Assembly: GCF_024127895.1 (NCBI RefSeq)
Contig: NZ_JAMYBK010000016.1
Span: 53,753 to 117,752 of the forward strand
DNA from: Pseudomonas guariconensis
GTDB taxonomy: Bacteria; Pseudomonadota; Gammaproteobacteria; Pseudomonadales; Pseudomonadaceae
DNA length: 64,000 nucleotides
Direction of reading: 5' to 3'
Position 1 is the stretch's first letter; the number at the start of each line of letters is the position of its first letter. The position numbers and the translations under genes are program-made. The notes beneath the pieces are model-generated. The model did no database searches, was not told the DNA's origin, and worked only from the letters and a program-made list of their open reading frames with translations. Shown piece after piece: positions 1-9,402 of this stretch.

Positions 1-97
1 TATGGTCGGGCGTGCCGTCGCACGCAAGATTGCATAAGCCCCAAATGGCGGGTGCAAGCAGGCCCTGCACAGGCCTGCAAGCCACATCATTGGTCGT

Positions 98-1141
98 TCA
101 GATATGCGGCGCCTCGTAGGCATTCAATTGCTCGATGAAACGCCAGTGGCTGCGCTTGTCGAACCCCATCAGCCGCTTGAGACGGATATCCCAGCGCATG
201 TGATGGTTGGCGATCCAGGGCAGGGCGAACAGGTGCGCGCCGCGCCAGGGGATGAAGGGGTTGCGCCGCAGGCTCGCATAGATCTCCACCCGATGGCTCG
301 CCTGGCGGCTGGCGCAACGGGCATGGAAGCCGGAGGTGTCGGCCACCACCAGCGTGTTGGCGGGCACGGCGAAGCGGCGCGGGGCGGGCAGGCCGAGGGC
401 CGCCAGTTGCTCCTCGTCGATACGGAACGAGCCTTCGCGGTGCATCTGCTCGCCCGAGCGGGCGGCATCCAGGCTCTGGCGGTATTCCCAGGCCAGGCGC
501 TCCGGGGTCAGGCGATGGGAGCCGGGCACATAGCTGAACGGGCCCTGGTCATCGGCCACGTTGTCGAGGAACAACCAGGCCTTGGCCGTCGGGTGGAAGG
601 TGTCGGCATGCAGGCGGGTCTGTGGGTCCTGGTCGGCATTGGCGGCGTCGATGATGATCGACTGCAGTTGATAGGTGATGCCACCGCTGTTGGACGAGGC
701 ATAGGCGATCAGGTCGCGTACGCCACGGTCGGCGACGAAGGCCGCGCTGGCCGGATTGTGCACCAGCACGTCCTGGTCGAGGCTGACCCGGCGGGTCACC
801 GCACGGCCCTGGCGCATTTCCCAGCCGGTACTGCGCAGCGCGCCCAGCTCGGCGCGCAGCGCGGCGAACTGCTCGGCCGGCAAGGCGTTCTCGCGGATGA
901 AGAAACCGTTCTGCTCGAAATGCTCGCGCTCGCGGGCATCCAGCCGCGACGCCAAAGCCCGCCGGCGCAACGCGGCCATGCCCATGGCCAACTGGCGGCG
1001 CTGCACATGCAGGCCCAGGGCGTTGAGCCGACGGCTGCCGATCAACGGGTTGTTCTCGAAGGATTTGGCATGGGTCGCCAGTTGCAGGCAATGCCAGGGG
1101 AGTGCCGCGTAGCGGCCGATGTCCTTGATCGAAACAGGCAT
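98..1141 (-). CDS. Phytanoyl-CoA dioxygenase (PhyH) family protein of the capsule locus
   Basis: A 347-residue protein that resembles Fe(II)/2-oxoglutarate dioxygenases of the PhyH family. The facial-triad HxD lies in RLHADTFHPT at about residue 177, followed by the typical segment LDNVADDQGPFSYVPGSHR. A distal His sits in SGFHARC near residue 272, with an Arg shortly after it that would bind 2-oxoglutarate. The first 60 residues are a basic helical leader with no signal peptide, so it is probably cytoplasmic. It starts 3 bp after the stop of the upstream kpsC-like gene, so it is the last gene seen of the left capsule operon. A role hydroxylating a sugar or lipid part of the capsule precursor is inference; the substrate cannot be read. 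The fold is clear, the function is not. Confidence 0.8.
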   Translation of the reverse strand: MPVSIKDIGRYAALPWHCLQLATHAKSFENNPLIGSRRLNALGLHVQRRQLAMGMAALRRRALASRLDAREREHFEQNGFFIRENALPAEQFAALRAELGALRSTGWEMRQGRAVTRRVSLDQDVLVHNPASAAFVADRGVRDLIAYASSNSGGITYQLQSIIIDAANADQDPQTRLHADTFHPTAKAWLFLDNVADDQGPFSYVPGSHRLTPERLAWEYRQSLDAARSGEQMHREGSFRIDEEQLAALGLPAPRRFAVPANTLVVADTSGFHARCASRQASHRVEIYASLRRNPFIPWRGAHLFALPWIANHHMRWDIRLKRLMGFDKRSHWRFIEQLNAYEAPHI

Positions 1142-1144
1142 GGT

Positions 1145-3271
1145 CTAGTCCTTTGATGGGGCCAGTGGCCGGCCGCAGCCGAGCATGGTCCAGGTGTAGT
1201 TGAGCAACGGCGCCACTCGGGCGTGTTCGGCCAGCCGCACAGGGCGCGGCGTCGACAGGCAGGCGAGGGCGTGCCAGGCATCGCAGGGCAGGGCTTGCTG
1301 GACGTCGGCATAGCGCGCATAGCGCAACAAGGCGCCGGCTACCAACTGGTCCAGGGTCAGGCGCCGGGTGCGGCGCGGCATTGGCTGGTGGTCGTGGGTC
1401 AACCCCCAGCCGGCATAGAAAGGTGTGCCATAGGTCACCACGGGCAGGCCGCGCAGCAGCGCCTCGAAGCCGGCCGTGGAACTCAAGGTGTGCAACTCAT
1501 CGACCTGACCGTACAGCACGGCGATGTCGACACCGTCGAGCACCTGGTCGGCCAGCCCCGCCAGCTGTTGCGGGGCGATATGGCCCAGGCGCTTGCCGGC
1601 CTCGACATCCGGATGTGGCTTGTACAGGATCCAGGCAGCGGGCGCAGCGGCGCGTACGCGTTGCAACAGGCGCAGGTTGCAGCCCGGGCCGCCACCGCTG
1701 CACAGCGTCGAGGCGTCATCCTCGACCTGGCCGACCACCAGCAGGCGCCGCTGCCCCGGCCGGCCTAGCAGCATTGGCTGCGGCCCCTGGCGCAGGTTGA
1801 ACTTGCTGGTACCGCTGGCGACGATGTGCGCCCGCAACTGCGCGGCTTCGGCGAGGCTGGCGGCATCGAACGCCTCGTGCTGCAGCAGTTGCTCGAGGTC
1901 GCTGGCCGAGGCGGCATCGTAGTGGATACCCCCGCGGTCGAGCACCAGCGACAGTGCCGGGCTGTTGGTCGCCCCCAGCCCGATGGAGCGCAGGAAGCCG
2001 TCCTCGACCCGCCACAACGGCACCCCGGCCTGCCGGGCACGCTGGGCCAGGCCGGCGGGTTCGCGCGCCGCCCAGACCAGCAGGCGGCCTTGTTCGGCGG
2101 CCACCCGCTGCACCAGTCCTGGCCCATCCACGGCAAAACGCAACTGGCCCCAGCGGCTGGCGAAGAAGCGGCGGATGTTGTGCCGCTTGTGGCGCTTGAC
2201 GCCGATCACCGTGGTAGGGCCGGCGAACGCCGCGTCGCGGGCCTTCTTGCGTGCCAACTGGCGGGCCACGGTCAGGGCGTCGGTGAGCTGGCCGGTGAGC
2301 GGGTCGACATAGCGGCAGTAGCGCACGTAGGCCGCCGCCACCAGTTGCACCAGGTCTGGCCGGCCCTGGCGCCGGGGGATCGCCATGCGGTCGTCGGTCA
2401 GCCCCCAGCCGGCATAGAACGGCAGGCCGAAGCAGGTGACCGGCACCCCCTGGATCAGCGCTTCCAGGCCGGCCTGGCTGGTGCCGATGTACACCCGCCG
2501 CGCGCGCCGGGCGAGCGATGCCCACGACACCGGGCGTGCCTCCAGGGTGACTCCGCGGGTCTGCGCCGCCGCCAGCAGGCAACTGGGTTTTTGCCCACCG
2601 AGGCAGTCGGGGTGGATGCGTACTCGCACATCGGCATCGGGGTTTTCCGCCAGGGCGGTGTCGAGCATGCGCACGTAGTCGGCTTCGCACAGCCCGCCAC
2701 CGGGGATCGAATAATCGCCCGCCGTCTGGTCGACCACCAGCACCAGCGGGCGTTCGCGGCCCAGCGGGTCGTCGGCGGGCAGATCCTGGGCATTGTTGTA
2801 CTTGCCGATACCGCTGCTACGCATCAGCGCGATCAGCTCACGGGCGCAGGCCAGCTCGTCCTCGCCCAGACGCTCAGGGGACTGGAGGATGTTTTCCAGC
2901 AGCGATGGCCGGTCGGCCAGGTAATGGATACCGATGGGATCGACCACCATCGACATCGGCGTGTCGCCCTCGATGCCCAGTGACGACGAACGCAGGAATC
3001 CGTCTTCCAGCGCGATATACGGCAGGCCCCAGCGCTGGCACAGCACCCGGGCATGGGCGGAGGAGGCCTTGTAGCCGATCCCGGCGATGGCCTTGAGCCC
3101 CTTGGGTGCCTTGCGGCCACGCCGCCACAGCCAGAAGGGCGGCCCCTCGGGGCCGAGGAACTGCGGCAGGTGCAGGACCTTCCATGCCACCCACTGGGAC
3201 ATGATGCCGATCCAGCCGGGGCCGTCGACCAGGGAGGGTACCGCGACCGGGCTGCCCAGACGTTCGCTCAT
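1145..3271 (-). CDS. kpsC: Capsule beta-Kdo transferase, KpsC family (copy 1)
   Basis: A 708-residue protein made of two homologous halves, as in KpsC, which adds alternating beta-Kdo residues to the lyso-phosphatidylglycerol anchor of ABC-exported capsules. The first half contains ALEDGFLRSSSLG, VVDQTAGDYS and VRIHPD. The second repeats the pattern with VEDGFLRSIGLG, VVGQVEDDAS and YKPHPD. Each half ends with a PFYAGWGLT segment. An open frame continues upstream, but that part overlaps the preceding gene in another frame; the ATG at 3271 lies inside that gene's stop (ATGA overlap), which supports this start. The first-half HP motif has Arg where the other three KpsC modules in this locus have Lys. 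This is one of two complete KpsC proteins in the locus. Confidence 0.93.
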   Translation of the reverse strand: MSERLGSPVAVPSLVDGPGWIGIMSQWVAWKVLHLPQFLGPEGPPFWLWRRGRKAPKGLKAIAGIGYKASSAHARVLCQRWGLPYIALEDGFLRSSSLGIEGDTPMSMVVDPIGIHYLADRPSLLENILQSPERLGEDELACARELIALMRSSGIGKYNNAQDLPADDPLGRERPLVLVVDQTAGDYSIPGGGLCEADYVRMLDTALAENPDADVRVRIHPDCLGGQKPSCLLAAAQTRGVTLEARPVSWASLARRARRVYIGTSQAGLEALIQGVPVTCFGLPFYAGWGLTDDRMAIPRRQGRPDLVQLVAAAYVRYCRYVDPLTGQLTDALTVARQLARKKARDAAFAGPTTVIGVKRHKRHNIRRFFASRWGQLRFAVDGPGLVQRVAAEQGRLLVWAAREPAGLAQRARQAGVPLWRVEDGFLRSIGLGATNSPALSLVLDRGGIHYDAASASDLEQLLQHEAFDAASLAEAAQLRAHIVASGTSKFNLRQGPQPMLLGRPGQRRLLVVGQVEDDASTLCSGGGPGCNLRLLQRVRAAAPAAWILYKPHPDVEAGKRLGHIAPQQLAGLADQVLDGVDIAVLYGQVDELHTLSSTAGFEALLRGLPVVTYGTPFYAGWGLTHDHQPMPRRTRRLTLDQLVAGALLRYARYADVQQALPCDAWHALACLSTPRPVRLAEHARVAPLLNYTWTMLGCGRPLAPSKD

Positions 3272-3837
3272 GGCAGCGCCCTCCACATGCCGCGCACCGG
3301 CGGGAAGGGCACCCAGCGCTTGCGCCGCAGGGCGAAGCCATTGTGCAGGTAGAGGCGGCGCGCGCGCGGATTGTCCAGCGGCACTTCCAGGTCGACCCGG
3401 GCAAAGCCCTCGGCGGCGGCATGGGCGCAGCAGGCCTGGACCAGCGCCGAGCCCACGCCCCGGCCGCGCGCGGGCTTGTCTACCCGCAGGCCATACAGCA
3501 GGAACGGGTAGCGCCACTCGCGCAGCTCGCTCAGGCAGAAGCCGGCGAAGCGCAGCCAACCGCCGAGGTAGCCGAACTCACGGATGAACGGCCGCCAGTG
3601 CAGGGCGAACGGCCCGCGCCGATGATGCTTGAAGGCGGCAAAGCCCAGTACCTGGTCGCCCTCGAAGGCCAGCAGCACACGGTCCCAGTGGATGCTCGCG
3701 CCGAGCAGCCGATGGCGGCAGGCCGTGTCGCCGATCAGGAACGCCAGCGAGCCGCGCCCCTGGGTCAGCAGGCGCGCCAATGCCGGGTCGGCAGCACGTT
3801 CCGCTGCCAGGTTCGCGCCCAGGACGATGCGTACCAC
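3268..3837 (-). CDS. GNAT-family N-acetyltransferase
   Basis: About 189 residues with a GNAT fold. The acetyl-CoA-binding motif A is LYGLRVDKPARGRGVGSALV (mid-protein), and the C-terminal NPRARRLYLHNGFA segment is typical. The start is uncertain: a longer frame runs to 3900 inside the upstream gene. The GTG at 3837, just past the neighbour's stop (3842-3844), is preferred because it fits the compact operon; no strong Shine-Dalgarno decides it. The stop overlaps the ATG of the kpsC-like gene by 4 bp, so translation is probably coupled. Acetylation of an amino sugar or other capsule precursor is the natural guess from context, but the acceptor is unknown. Confidence 0.82.
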   Translation of the reverse strand: MVRIVLGANLAAERAADPALARLLTQGRGSLAFLIGDTACRHRLLGASIHWDRVLLAFEGDQVLGFAAFKHHRRGPFALHWRPFIREFGYLGGWLRFAGFCLSELREWRYPFLLYGLRVDKPARGRGVGSALVQACCAHAAAEGFARVDLEVPLDNPRARRLYLHNGFALRRKRWVPFPPVRGMWRALP

Positions 3838-3841
3838 CTTG

Positions 3842-5356
3842 TCAGGCCACGCCCGAAACAGGCTTGACCTTGGGCGCACGGGCGTGCCCGAGCAGCGCAC
3901 CCGACAGCGCCTCGACCCGGATCGGCGCGGGTGCGCAGCCAGGCTGGCGGCGATTCGACCAGATCAGGTAGTCGGTATCGCCCGCCGGTGCGCCGATCGC
4001 CTGGTAGACCTGCGGCAAGATCGGCACATGGTCACCGAAGAAGCACAGCAGCGCCTCGTTCGGCTGGGCCATCAGCGTGTCGCGGAGCATGCCGAGCATG
4101 CGATCGGCGTTGCCGATGTGCCGCAGGTAAGGCGCCAGGTCGCTCATGCCCGGTTGCAGCGGGCGCTCGAACCAGGCTGGCAGCTCGCTGTCGGCCACAG
4201 TCTCCAGGTGCAGCGGGCCGTGGTTCTCCATGGTCACGGCATGGATGAACAGCGGCTGCTCGCGGCCTGGCGCCTGCAGCAGTTCGCGGATCTTCTGCGC
4301 CACCGCGCAGTCGCCAATGAATGGCCCGGCCTTGTGCGAGGCGTCGAAGGCGCGCACATCGATGAAGGCGTCGAAGCCCAAGGCCGGTAGCACCTTGTCG
4401 CGGCCATAGAAACTGCCGTCGTAGGGGTGGATGCAGACCGTGCGATAGCCTTGCGCCTTGAGTGCCGAGGCGATGCTCGGCAGGCCCTGGCGAGCCAGCA
4501 CGCGGTAGGGGTTGAAACGGTGCACGCCAAGGCGCCCGGCAGGGATGCCGGTGAGGTAGGCGAACTCGGTACGCACGGTGTTGGCCCCCCAGGCCGCCAC
4601 CTGCAGCTTGCCCCGTGCCAGGGACTCGCGGCCCAGGCGGTCGAATTCGCCGAGGACGTCCCGGCGCACGCCGGGCCACAGGTCGCGGACGTCGAAGAAC
4701 GACTCGCTCTGGATCGAGACCAGGTCGGGGAGAGGGCCTGTGGCGGTCTGCGCTGCCGTGCAGGCAAACGGCGACCCCAGCCCCGCCCGATCCACCGGCA
4801 CCCGCGCCGCCCAGAAATACCGCCACAGGCTGGCTGCCAACCCCCACGTCCGTACATCCTGCTCGGCGTCGAAGCTCGGCGTCACCCGCCGGCTGCCCAG
4901 CCGCAACAACCCCAGCCCCAGCGCCAGTGGAACCAGCGCCTCCAGCCGCGCGCCCGGCGTCTCGAAGCTCAAGCCCGCCCACAGGTACACCAGGAACCCC
5001 AGCGCCAGCAGCGCCGCCTTGCCGAAGCCGAAGAACGGCAGGTACAGGCGCGGAAAGCGCACCGCGTCGCTGAAGTACTCGAAGTCGGCGCACACGAAGG
5101 GCTCGCGCAACGAGTGGTACTTGGCGTTGCTCACCAGCACGATCAGCAACCACAGCAGCAGCAGGTTCACGCCGCTGAACAGGGGCCGCGCGGTGAGCCC
5201 GTACAGCAGCCCCAACCCCACGCACCACAGCCCCGCATGCAGCATCCAGCAACTGGCCGGGCGACGCAGGGCAGGTCGGGGCACCAGCAAGCGCTCCACC
5301 AGCACGGTCAACGACAGGCCGATCAGCGCGACCGGCAGGAGAGAAACGTCAATCAC
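3842..5356 (-). CDS. LtaS-like membrane phosphotransferase (sulfatase fold)
   Basis: A 504-residue inner-membrane enzyme with about five hydrophobic N-terminal segments (residues 1-165) and a periplasmic alkaline-phosphatase/sulfatase domain. Expected metal-site pieces are present: the Glu of SIQSESFF, the nucleophile Thr in AWGANTVRTEF (about residue 260), HAVTMENHGP, and FFGDHVP near residue 440. Lipoteichoic-acid synthases and OpgB-type enzymes of this family transfer phosphoglycerol from phosphatidylglycerol. The GTG start overlaps the upstream SDR stop by 8 bp. Its place between Kdo-transferase genes suggests it decorates the capsule or its anchor with phosphoglycerol or a similar group; that is inference. 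A second, longer family member lies at 48618-50699. Confidence 0.87.
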   Translation of the reverse strand: MIDVSLLPVALIGLSLTVLVERLLVPRPALRRPASCWMLHAGLWCVGLGLLYGLTARPLFSGVNLLLLWLLIVLVSNAKYHSLREPFVCADFEYFSDAVRFPRLYLPFFGFGKAALLALGFLVYLWAGLSFETPGARLEALVPLALGLGLLRLGSRRVTPSFDAEQDVRTWGLAASLWRYFWAARVPVDRAGLGSPFACTAAQTATGPLPDLVSIQSESFFDVRDLWPGVRRDVLGEFDRLGRESLARGKLQVAAWGANTVRTEFAYLTGIPAGRLGVHRFNPYRVLARQGLPSIASALKAQGYRTVCIHPYDGSFYGRDKVLPALGFDAFIDVRAFDASHKAGPFIGDCAVAQKIRELLQAPGREQPLFIHAVTMENHGPLHLETVADSELPAWFERPLQPGMSDLAPYLRHIGNADRMLGMLRDTLMAQPNEALLCFFGDHVPILPQVYQAIGAPAGDTDYLIWSNRRQPGCAPAPIRVEALSGALLGHARAPKVKPVSGVA

Positions 5357-6125
5357 TGTACTTCAGCCCACGCAGGATCATCGAAGAAAGCCACTGCGGG
5401 ATCAGCCCCAGCAGCCAGGTACCCAGGTTGAGCGGGAAGGGGAAACTGATGCGCGCCTGGTTCGCCGCCAACCCGCGCTTGATGCGCCGGGCGGCCTTCT
5501 CGGCGGTCCACAGGAAGGGCTTGGGCCCAGGCATCTCGAAGCACATCTTCGACTCCACGTAGCCCGGCACGATGACGTTCACCTTGATCCCCTCCGGCGC
5601 CAGCCAATCGCGGATCGCTTCGCCATACACGCGGATCGCCGCCTTGCTGGCGCTGTAGGTGGGCGTCACCGGCAGGCCGCGCCAGCCAGCCAAGGAGCTG
5701 AACAGCGCAATTTGCCCATGGCCGCGGCTGCGCATGGTGGGCAGTGCCGCCTCCACCGTAGCCAGGGCCGCCAGCACGTTGACCTCCAGCAGCGCACGGC
5801 TGTCGTCCCAGTGCTCGGCCTCGCCATTGCTGCCGACTGCCGTGTTGAGGCCGGCACCGACCAGCACCAGGTCTGGCTGCTCCTGTTCGCTGACGCGCCG
5901 CACCATGGCGCGCAGGGCATCGAGGTCGCGCACGTCGATGGCTTCGAGCAGCACGCGGGCACCGAGGGCACGGCATTGCTCGGCCATTTCATCCAGCCGG
6001 TCCTGGCGGCGGCCTTGCAGGATCAGGGTCACGCCCGGTGCGGCATAGGCCGGCGCCAGCGCGCCACCGATGCCGCCGGTAGCGCCGGTGATGAGGATGC
6101 AGCGAGGCGAAGCGGTGTGGTTCAT
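5349..6125 (-). CDS. Short-chain dehydrogenase/reductase
   Basis: A 258-residue classical SDR. It has the nucleotide-binding motif TGATGGIG near the N terminus, the NVLAALATVEA segment, and the catalytic pattern SSLAG followed by YSASKAA (Tyr and Lys). Residues about 215-258 are hydrophobic (LGTWLLGLIPQWLSSMI), so the enzyme may associate with the membrane. The ATG at 6125 overlaps the stop of the upstream kpsS gene (ATGA), which fixes the start; the longer open frame upstream lies inside kpsS. The substrate is unknown; lying between kpsS and an LtaS-like gene, it may act on a sugar or lipid of the capsule anchor. Confidence 0.87.
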   Translation of the reverse strand: MNHTASPRCILITGATGGIGGALAPAYAAPGVTLILQGRRQDRLDEMAEQCRALGARVLLEAIDVRDLDALRAMVRRVSEQEQPDLVLVGAGLNTAVGSNGEAEHWDDSRALLEVNVLAALATVEAALPTMRSRGHGQIALFSSLAGWRGLPVTPTYSASKAAIRVYGEAIRDWLAPEGIKVNVIVPGYVESKMCFEMPGPKPFLWTAEKAARRIKRGLAANQARISFPFPLNLGTWLLGLIPQWLSSMILRGLKYSD

Positions 6126-7441
6126 AGGTAGTTTTCGATTCTCGACGTTCTGGCCATCAGGACTTCCAGGCAGTTGGCCACGGCCATGTCGATGCCGCAG
6201 CGGGTGTAGAAACCGCCATTGACCTGGGTGGTGTGGATGACCGTGTTGCGAAAGCGATGGAACAGGGTGTTGTCGGGCGCCTCGGGGTTCTGCCAGAAGT
6301 CGTCCAGATGGCCCTGGTGGGTGAGCCCCGGCATGGCGTAGATCGGGTCGGCCAGCACGCACGTCGGGCGGTGGTGCAGCAACGCCGAGGCACCGGCAGT
6401 GCTGTTGACCGTGATCAGCCCGGCAATGTGCGACAGCAGCGTGGGCATGTGCCCGCTTTCGAGGAAGTCGACCCGTTCGGCCACATCGTATTCGCGTGCC
6501 AGGCGCTCGGTGACCTTGCGGTAGTTGACCAGGCCCGGGGTCAGGGGATGGTTCTTGATCAGCAGCCGTGCATCGAACGGGGCATTGAGCGAGAACGAGT
6601 TGATCACGTGGTCGATCACCTCGGTCATGTTCTGGAATGGCGAGTGGTCGCGGATCTGCGCATCGCTGTCCAGCTGCAGCGGCAGCAGGAAGGTCGGGTG
6701 TCGCTCACGGGCCACTTCCGCCACCAGCGCATCGTCATGCACCCGCGCGCGCAGCAGGCGCAGGCCCTGACGGACGAACCCCGCGTATTCCACCGCCGCG
6801 TTGAAAGGCGCATGGGTGCGGTACCTGGGGAAGCACAGCGCGTTGAGCGCACCGCCGGCGTGGTACAGCACATCGTGGGTGGCGCGGGCGGTGAACGACA
6901 GCTTGAAGGCGTTGCCGTTCTGGTAGCGCGGGATGTGCTTGCCGACCTGGCGGTACCAGTCCGGGTCGCGCGGCAGGCGCGAGTTGTTGTTGACCCCATC
7001 GCGCTCCAAGGTGACCCAGTAGGGGCGGAAATAGCCCTCCTCGAACACATGCACGCGAATGCCCAGCGTCCGTGCCAGGCTCACCGCTGGTTGGTGCACC
7101 GGCCGGCAATCGCCGAACAACACCAGGTCGGTGATATCCAGTTCGTGGAACACCTGGGCGTAATAGGCGTGCAGTTCTTCCTGGCGCTGCATGCAGGTGC
7201 GCACCGATCCACCGGCGCCGTAGAGCACGTCGCCGACGTTGAAGCGGATGCTGTGCACATGCTGCCCGATATCGCGCAGCGCCTTGGCCAACTGACGGAA
7301 GAACGGCGAGCTCACACCCTGCAGGAACAAGAAGTTGTTGCACGGAAGGCGCAGCAGCGGACCGCGCGGCGCCTTCGCATTCAGTTCGCTGGGCGCTTCA
7401 TGCCCAACAAACTGCTCAAGCGTCGTATCAAGTCCTGCCAT
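6122..7441 (-). CDS. kpsS: Capsule Kdo transferase, KpsS family
   Basis: A 439-residue Capsule_synth-family protein related to KpsS, which adds the first beta-Kdo to the lyso-PG anchor. It opens with a LPCNNFLFLQGVSSPFFRQLA segment, as KpsS proteins do, then has FLLPLQLDSDAQI near residue 250 and TVNSTAGASALLH near residue 345, the usual nucleotide-sugar side of the site. The ATG at 7441 is chosen because AGGAG lies 10 bp upstream; it places the N terminus in a 61-bp overlap with the end of the upstream kpsC-like gene. The tandem kpsC-kpsS order matches E. coli and Neisseria capsule loci. The window holds a second, divergent KpsS-like protein at 19156-20598. Confidence 0.92.
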   Translation of the reverse strand: MAGLDTTLEQFVGHEAPSELNAKAPRGPLLRLPCNNFLFLQGVSSPFFRQLAKALRDIGQHVHSIRFNVGDVLYGAGGSVRTCMQRQEELHAYYAQVFHELDITDLVLFGDCRPVHQPAVSLARTLGIRVHVFEEGYFRPYWVTLERDGVNNNSRLPRDPDWYRQVGKHIPRYQNGNAFKLSFTARATHDVLYHAGGALNALCFPRYRTHAPFNAAVEYAGFVRQGLRLLRARVHDDALVAEVARERHPTFLLPLQLDSDAQIRDHSPFQNMTEVIDHVINSFSLNAPFDARLLIKNHPLTPGLVNYRKVTERLAREYDVAERVDFLESGHMPTLLSHIAGLITVNSTAGASALLHHRPTCVLADPIYAMPGLTHQGHLDDFWQNPEAPDNTLFHRFRNTVIHTTQVNGGFYTRCGIDMAVANCLEVLMARTSRIENYL

Positions 7442-9402
7442 CGGGAGGGTGCTCCTGGCTGCGGTAGCGCGTGCCAATGTTGTAGTTCGTAAAGGGTCTG
7501 TTCAGCGGTGGTGAAACGGTTGGTGATGCGGCTGACATAGGTGGGGTAGAGCAGTAGCGTCCCCGCCACCAGTTCGTCGAGGGTGAGTCGGCGGCTGCGC
7601 CGGGCCTGCACCTGGGGATCCAGGTCGCGGTCTTCGGTAAGCCCCCAACCGGCGTAGAACGGCTGGCCGTAGGTTGTGACCGGTACGCCACGCAGCAGCG
7701 CCTCGAAGCCGGATTGCGACGTCAGCACGTGTACCTCGTCGACTACCTCCAGCAACTGTTGCAGCGGCGTATCGCCGATCACCTCGTTGCACCAGTGCAC
7801 GGTCTGCGCCTCGTCGTCGCCGCGCGCGCGGGTGCCGGCCAGGACTTCCGGGTGCGGCTTGTACAGCACCCAGGCCTGCGGGTTGGCCTCGCGCACCGCA
7901 CGCAGCAACTGCAGGTTGCTGCGAATACGGTTGCCACCGAAACGAATCGATGCATCGCCCTCGACCTGGCCCGTCACCAGGATCACCTGGTGCGCGTCGG
8001 CCGGCCGCTGCCAATGGGCACCGGGCAGGTTGTACTTGGTCAGCCCGGCGCGGCAGATGGCCAGGCGCAGGGCCGCGGCGCGCGCCAGCAGGTCGCTGTC
8101 GAACGCCTGGGTGGCGAGAATCCGCTCCAGGCGGGAAGGGCGCGTGGCGTCGTAGTAGATGCCCAGGTCATCGACCACCCACGACAACGGCCGGGCCTTG
8201 CCCGCGCCCAGGCCGACCGATCGCAGGAAGCCGTCTTCGACGCGGTTGATGGCGTGAGGGTGGTCGTGCAGGTCGTCGTCGTGCTTGCAGCCCCAGGTCA
8301 CTACCGGCAGGTCGCGGGTCAGTGGTTGCTCGGGCTTGACGAAGCGAATGGCCGCGCCGTTGAAGAACAGGTCTGCCAGCGGCTCCTTCCAGCGGCTGAA
8401 ACCGAGCATCTGCACCTGTTGTGGTAGAGCGCTGCGGTGATGACGCTGCAGGCCCAGCCACTCGATCAGCGCTTCTGGCGTGCACGGCTCGCCGCGCTCC
8501 GGGCACACATAGCGCGGGTAGCGCACCAGGCTGGCGTGGATCAGTTGGGCCAGGTTCACCGGCTGGCGCCGTGCCGGTGCCGGCAGACGGTCGTCGGTCA
8601 GGCCCCAGCCGGCGTAGAAGGGCATGCCCCAGGTGTGCACCGGCACATCCCACAGCAGTGCATCGAAGCCGAGTTGCGAGGTCATCACGAATACCGCGCG
8701 CATGCGTGGCAGCAGTTCGGCCGGATGGACATTGCGCGCCAGCACCTGCACCCGCGGATTGCCGGCCAGCGCTGCCAGGTCGAAGTGCCCAGCCTTACGG
8801 CCTGCCACCACGTCTGGATGCACCTTGAGCAGGATCGTGCTGTGTGGATAGCGCGCCAGTGCCGCCTCGAGCATGGCGCGAAAGTCATCGGCTCCGGCGC
8901 CCTGCAAGGACGCATCGGCGCAAGTCTGGTCGGCCACCAGTACACAGTCGTCGGGCAACTCCAGCGTTTCGATGCGCGCATCGTTGTACTTGGAAACCCG
9001 CTGGCGCTGCCACAGCGCCTGCAGGGCCAGGGCCCGTTCGGTTTCCTGCGCGGTGAGCGGCGTGGCGATCAACTGCTCCAGGCGCGAGGGCGCGCTGGCA
9101 TCGTAGTACACGCCCACATCGTCGACGATCAGCGACAACGGCGGGTCGTCGGCACCGAGCCCCACCGAGCGGAGAAAGCCGTCCTCGAGCGTCAGCACCG
9201 GCTTGCCGGCCTTGCGCGCCTCGGCGATGGCCTTGAGTGCACTCGGCTTGCGTCCCCAGGCCATGATCCAATCCGCCTGCGGCACGTCGCGCACGGCACC
9301 GTTATGCAGCGCGTAATCGGGCAGCAGGGCGGGCAGTGTCGTGATGCTTTGGGCCCCCTTGGAAAGGACCAGCAGGCGTGGGCGGGACGAAGCGTCATCC
9401 AT
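7381..9402 (-). CDS. kpsC: Capsule beta-Kdo transferase, KpsC family (copy 2)
   Basis: A 673-residue two-module KpsC. Module 1 has TLEDGFLRSVGLG, VADQTCADAS and KVHPDVVAG; module 2 has VEDGFLRSVGLG, VTGQVEGDAS and YKPHPEVLAG. Both end with an (Q/M)PFYAGWGLT(E/D)DR segment. Unlike copy 1, both modules keep the KxHP(D/E) motif and the short N terminus normal for the family, so this is the better candidate for the canonical linker-extending enzyme. It is followed by the overlapping kpsS. The start ATG at 9402 is the first in frame after a 190-bp gap to the upstream kinase gene, an A+T-richer stretch where a promoter could lie, although none is clear. Confidence 0.94.
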   Translation of the reverse strand: MDDASSRPRLLVLSKGAQSITTLPALLPDYALHNGAVRDVPQADWIMAWGRKPSALKAIAEARKAGKPVLTLEDGFLRSVGLGADDPPLSLIVDDVGVYYDASAPSRLEQLIATPLTAQETERALALQALWQRQRVSKYNDARIETLELPDDCVLVADQTCADASLQGAGADDFRAMLEAALARYPHSTILLKVHPDVVAGRKAGHFDLAALAGNPRVQVLARNVHPAELLPRMRAVFVMTSQLGFDALLWDVPVHTWGMPFYAGWGLTDDRLPAPARRQPVNLAQLIHASLVRYPRYVCPERGEPCTPEALIEWLGLQRHHRSALPQQVQMLGFSRWKEPLADLFFNGAAIRFVKPEQPLTRDLPVVTWGCKHDDDLHDHPHAINRVEDGFLRSVGLGAGKARPLSWVVDDLGIYYDATRPSRLERILATQAFDSDLLARAAALRLAICRAGLTKYNLPGAHWQRPADAHQVILVTGQVEGDASIRFGGNRIRSNLQLLRAVREANPQAWVLYKPHPEVLAGTRARGDDEAQTVHWCNEVIGDTPLQQLLEVVDEVHVLTSQSGFEALLRGVPVTTYGQPFYAGWGLTEDRDLDPQVQARRSRRLTLDELVAGTLLLYPTYVSRITNRFTTAEQTLYELQHWHALPQPGAPSRWQDLIRRLSSLLGMKRPAN

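Noticed and set aside
104..1156. Plus-strand frame of 350 codons opposite the PhyH gene
   Set aside because: The minus frame has clear dioxygenase motifs; this one has none and is an antisense shadow.
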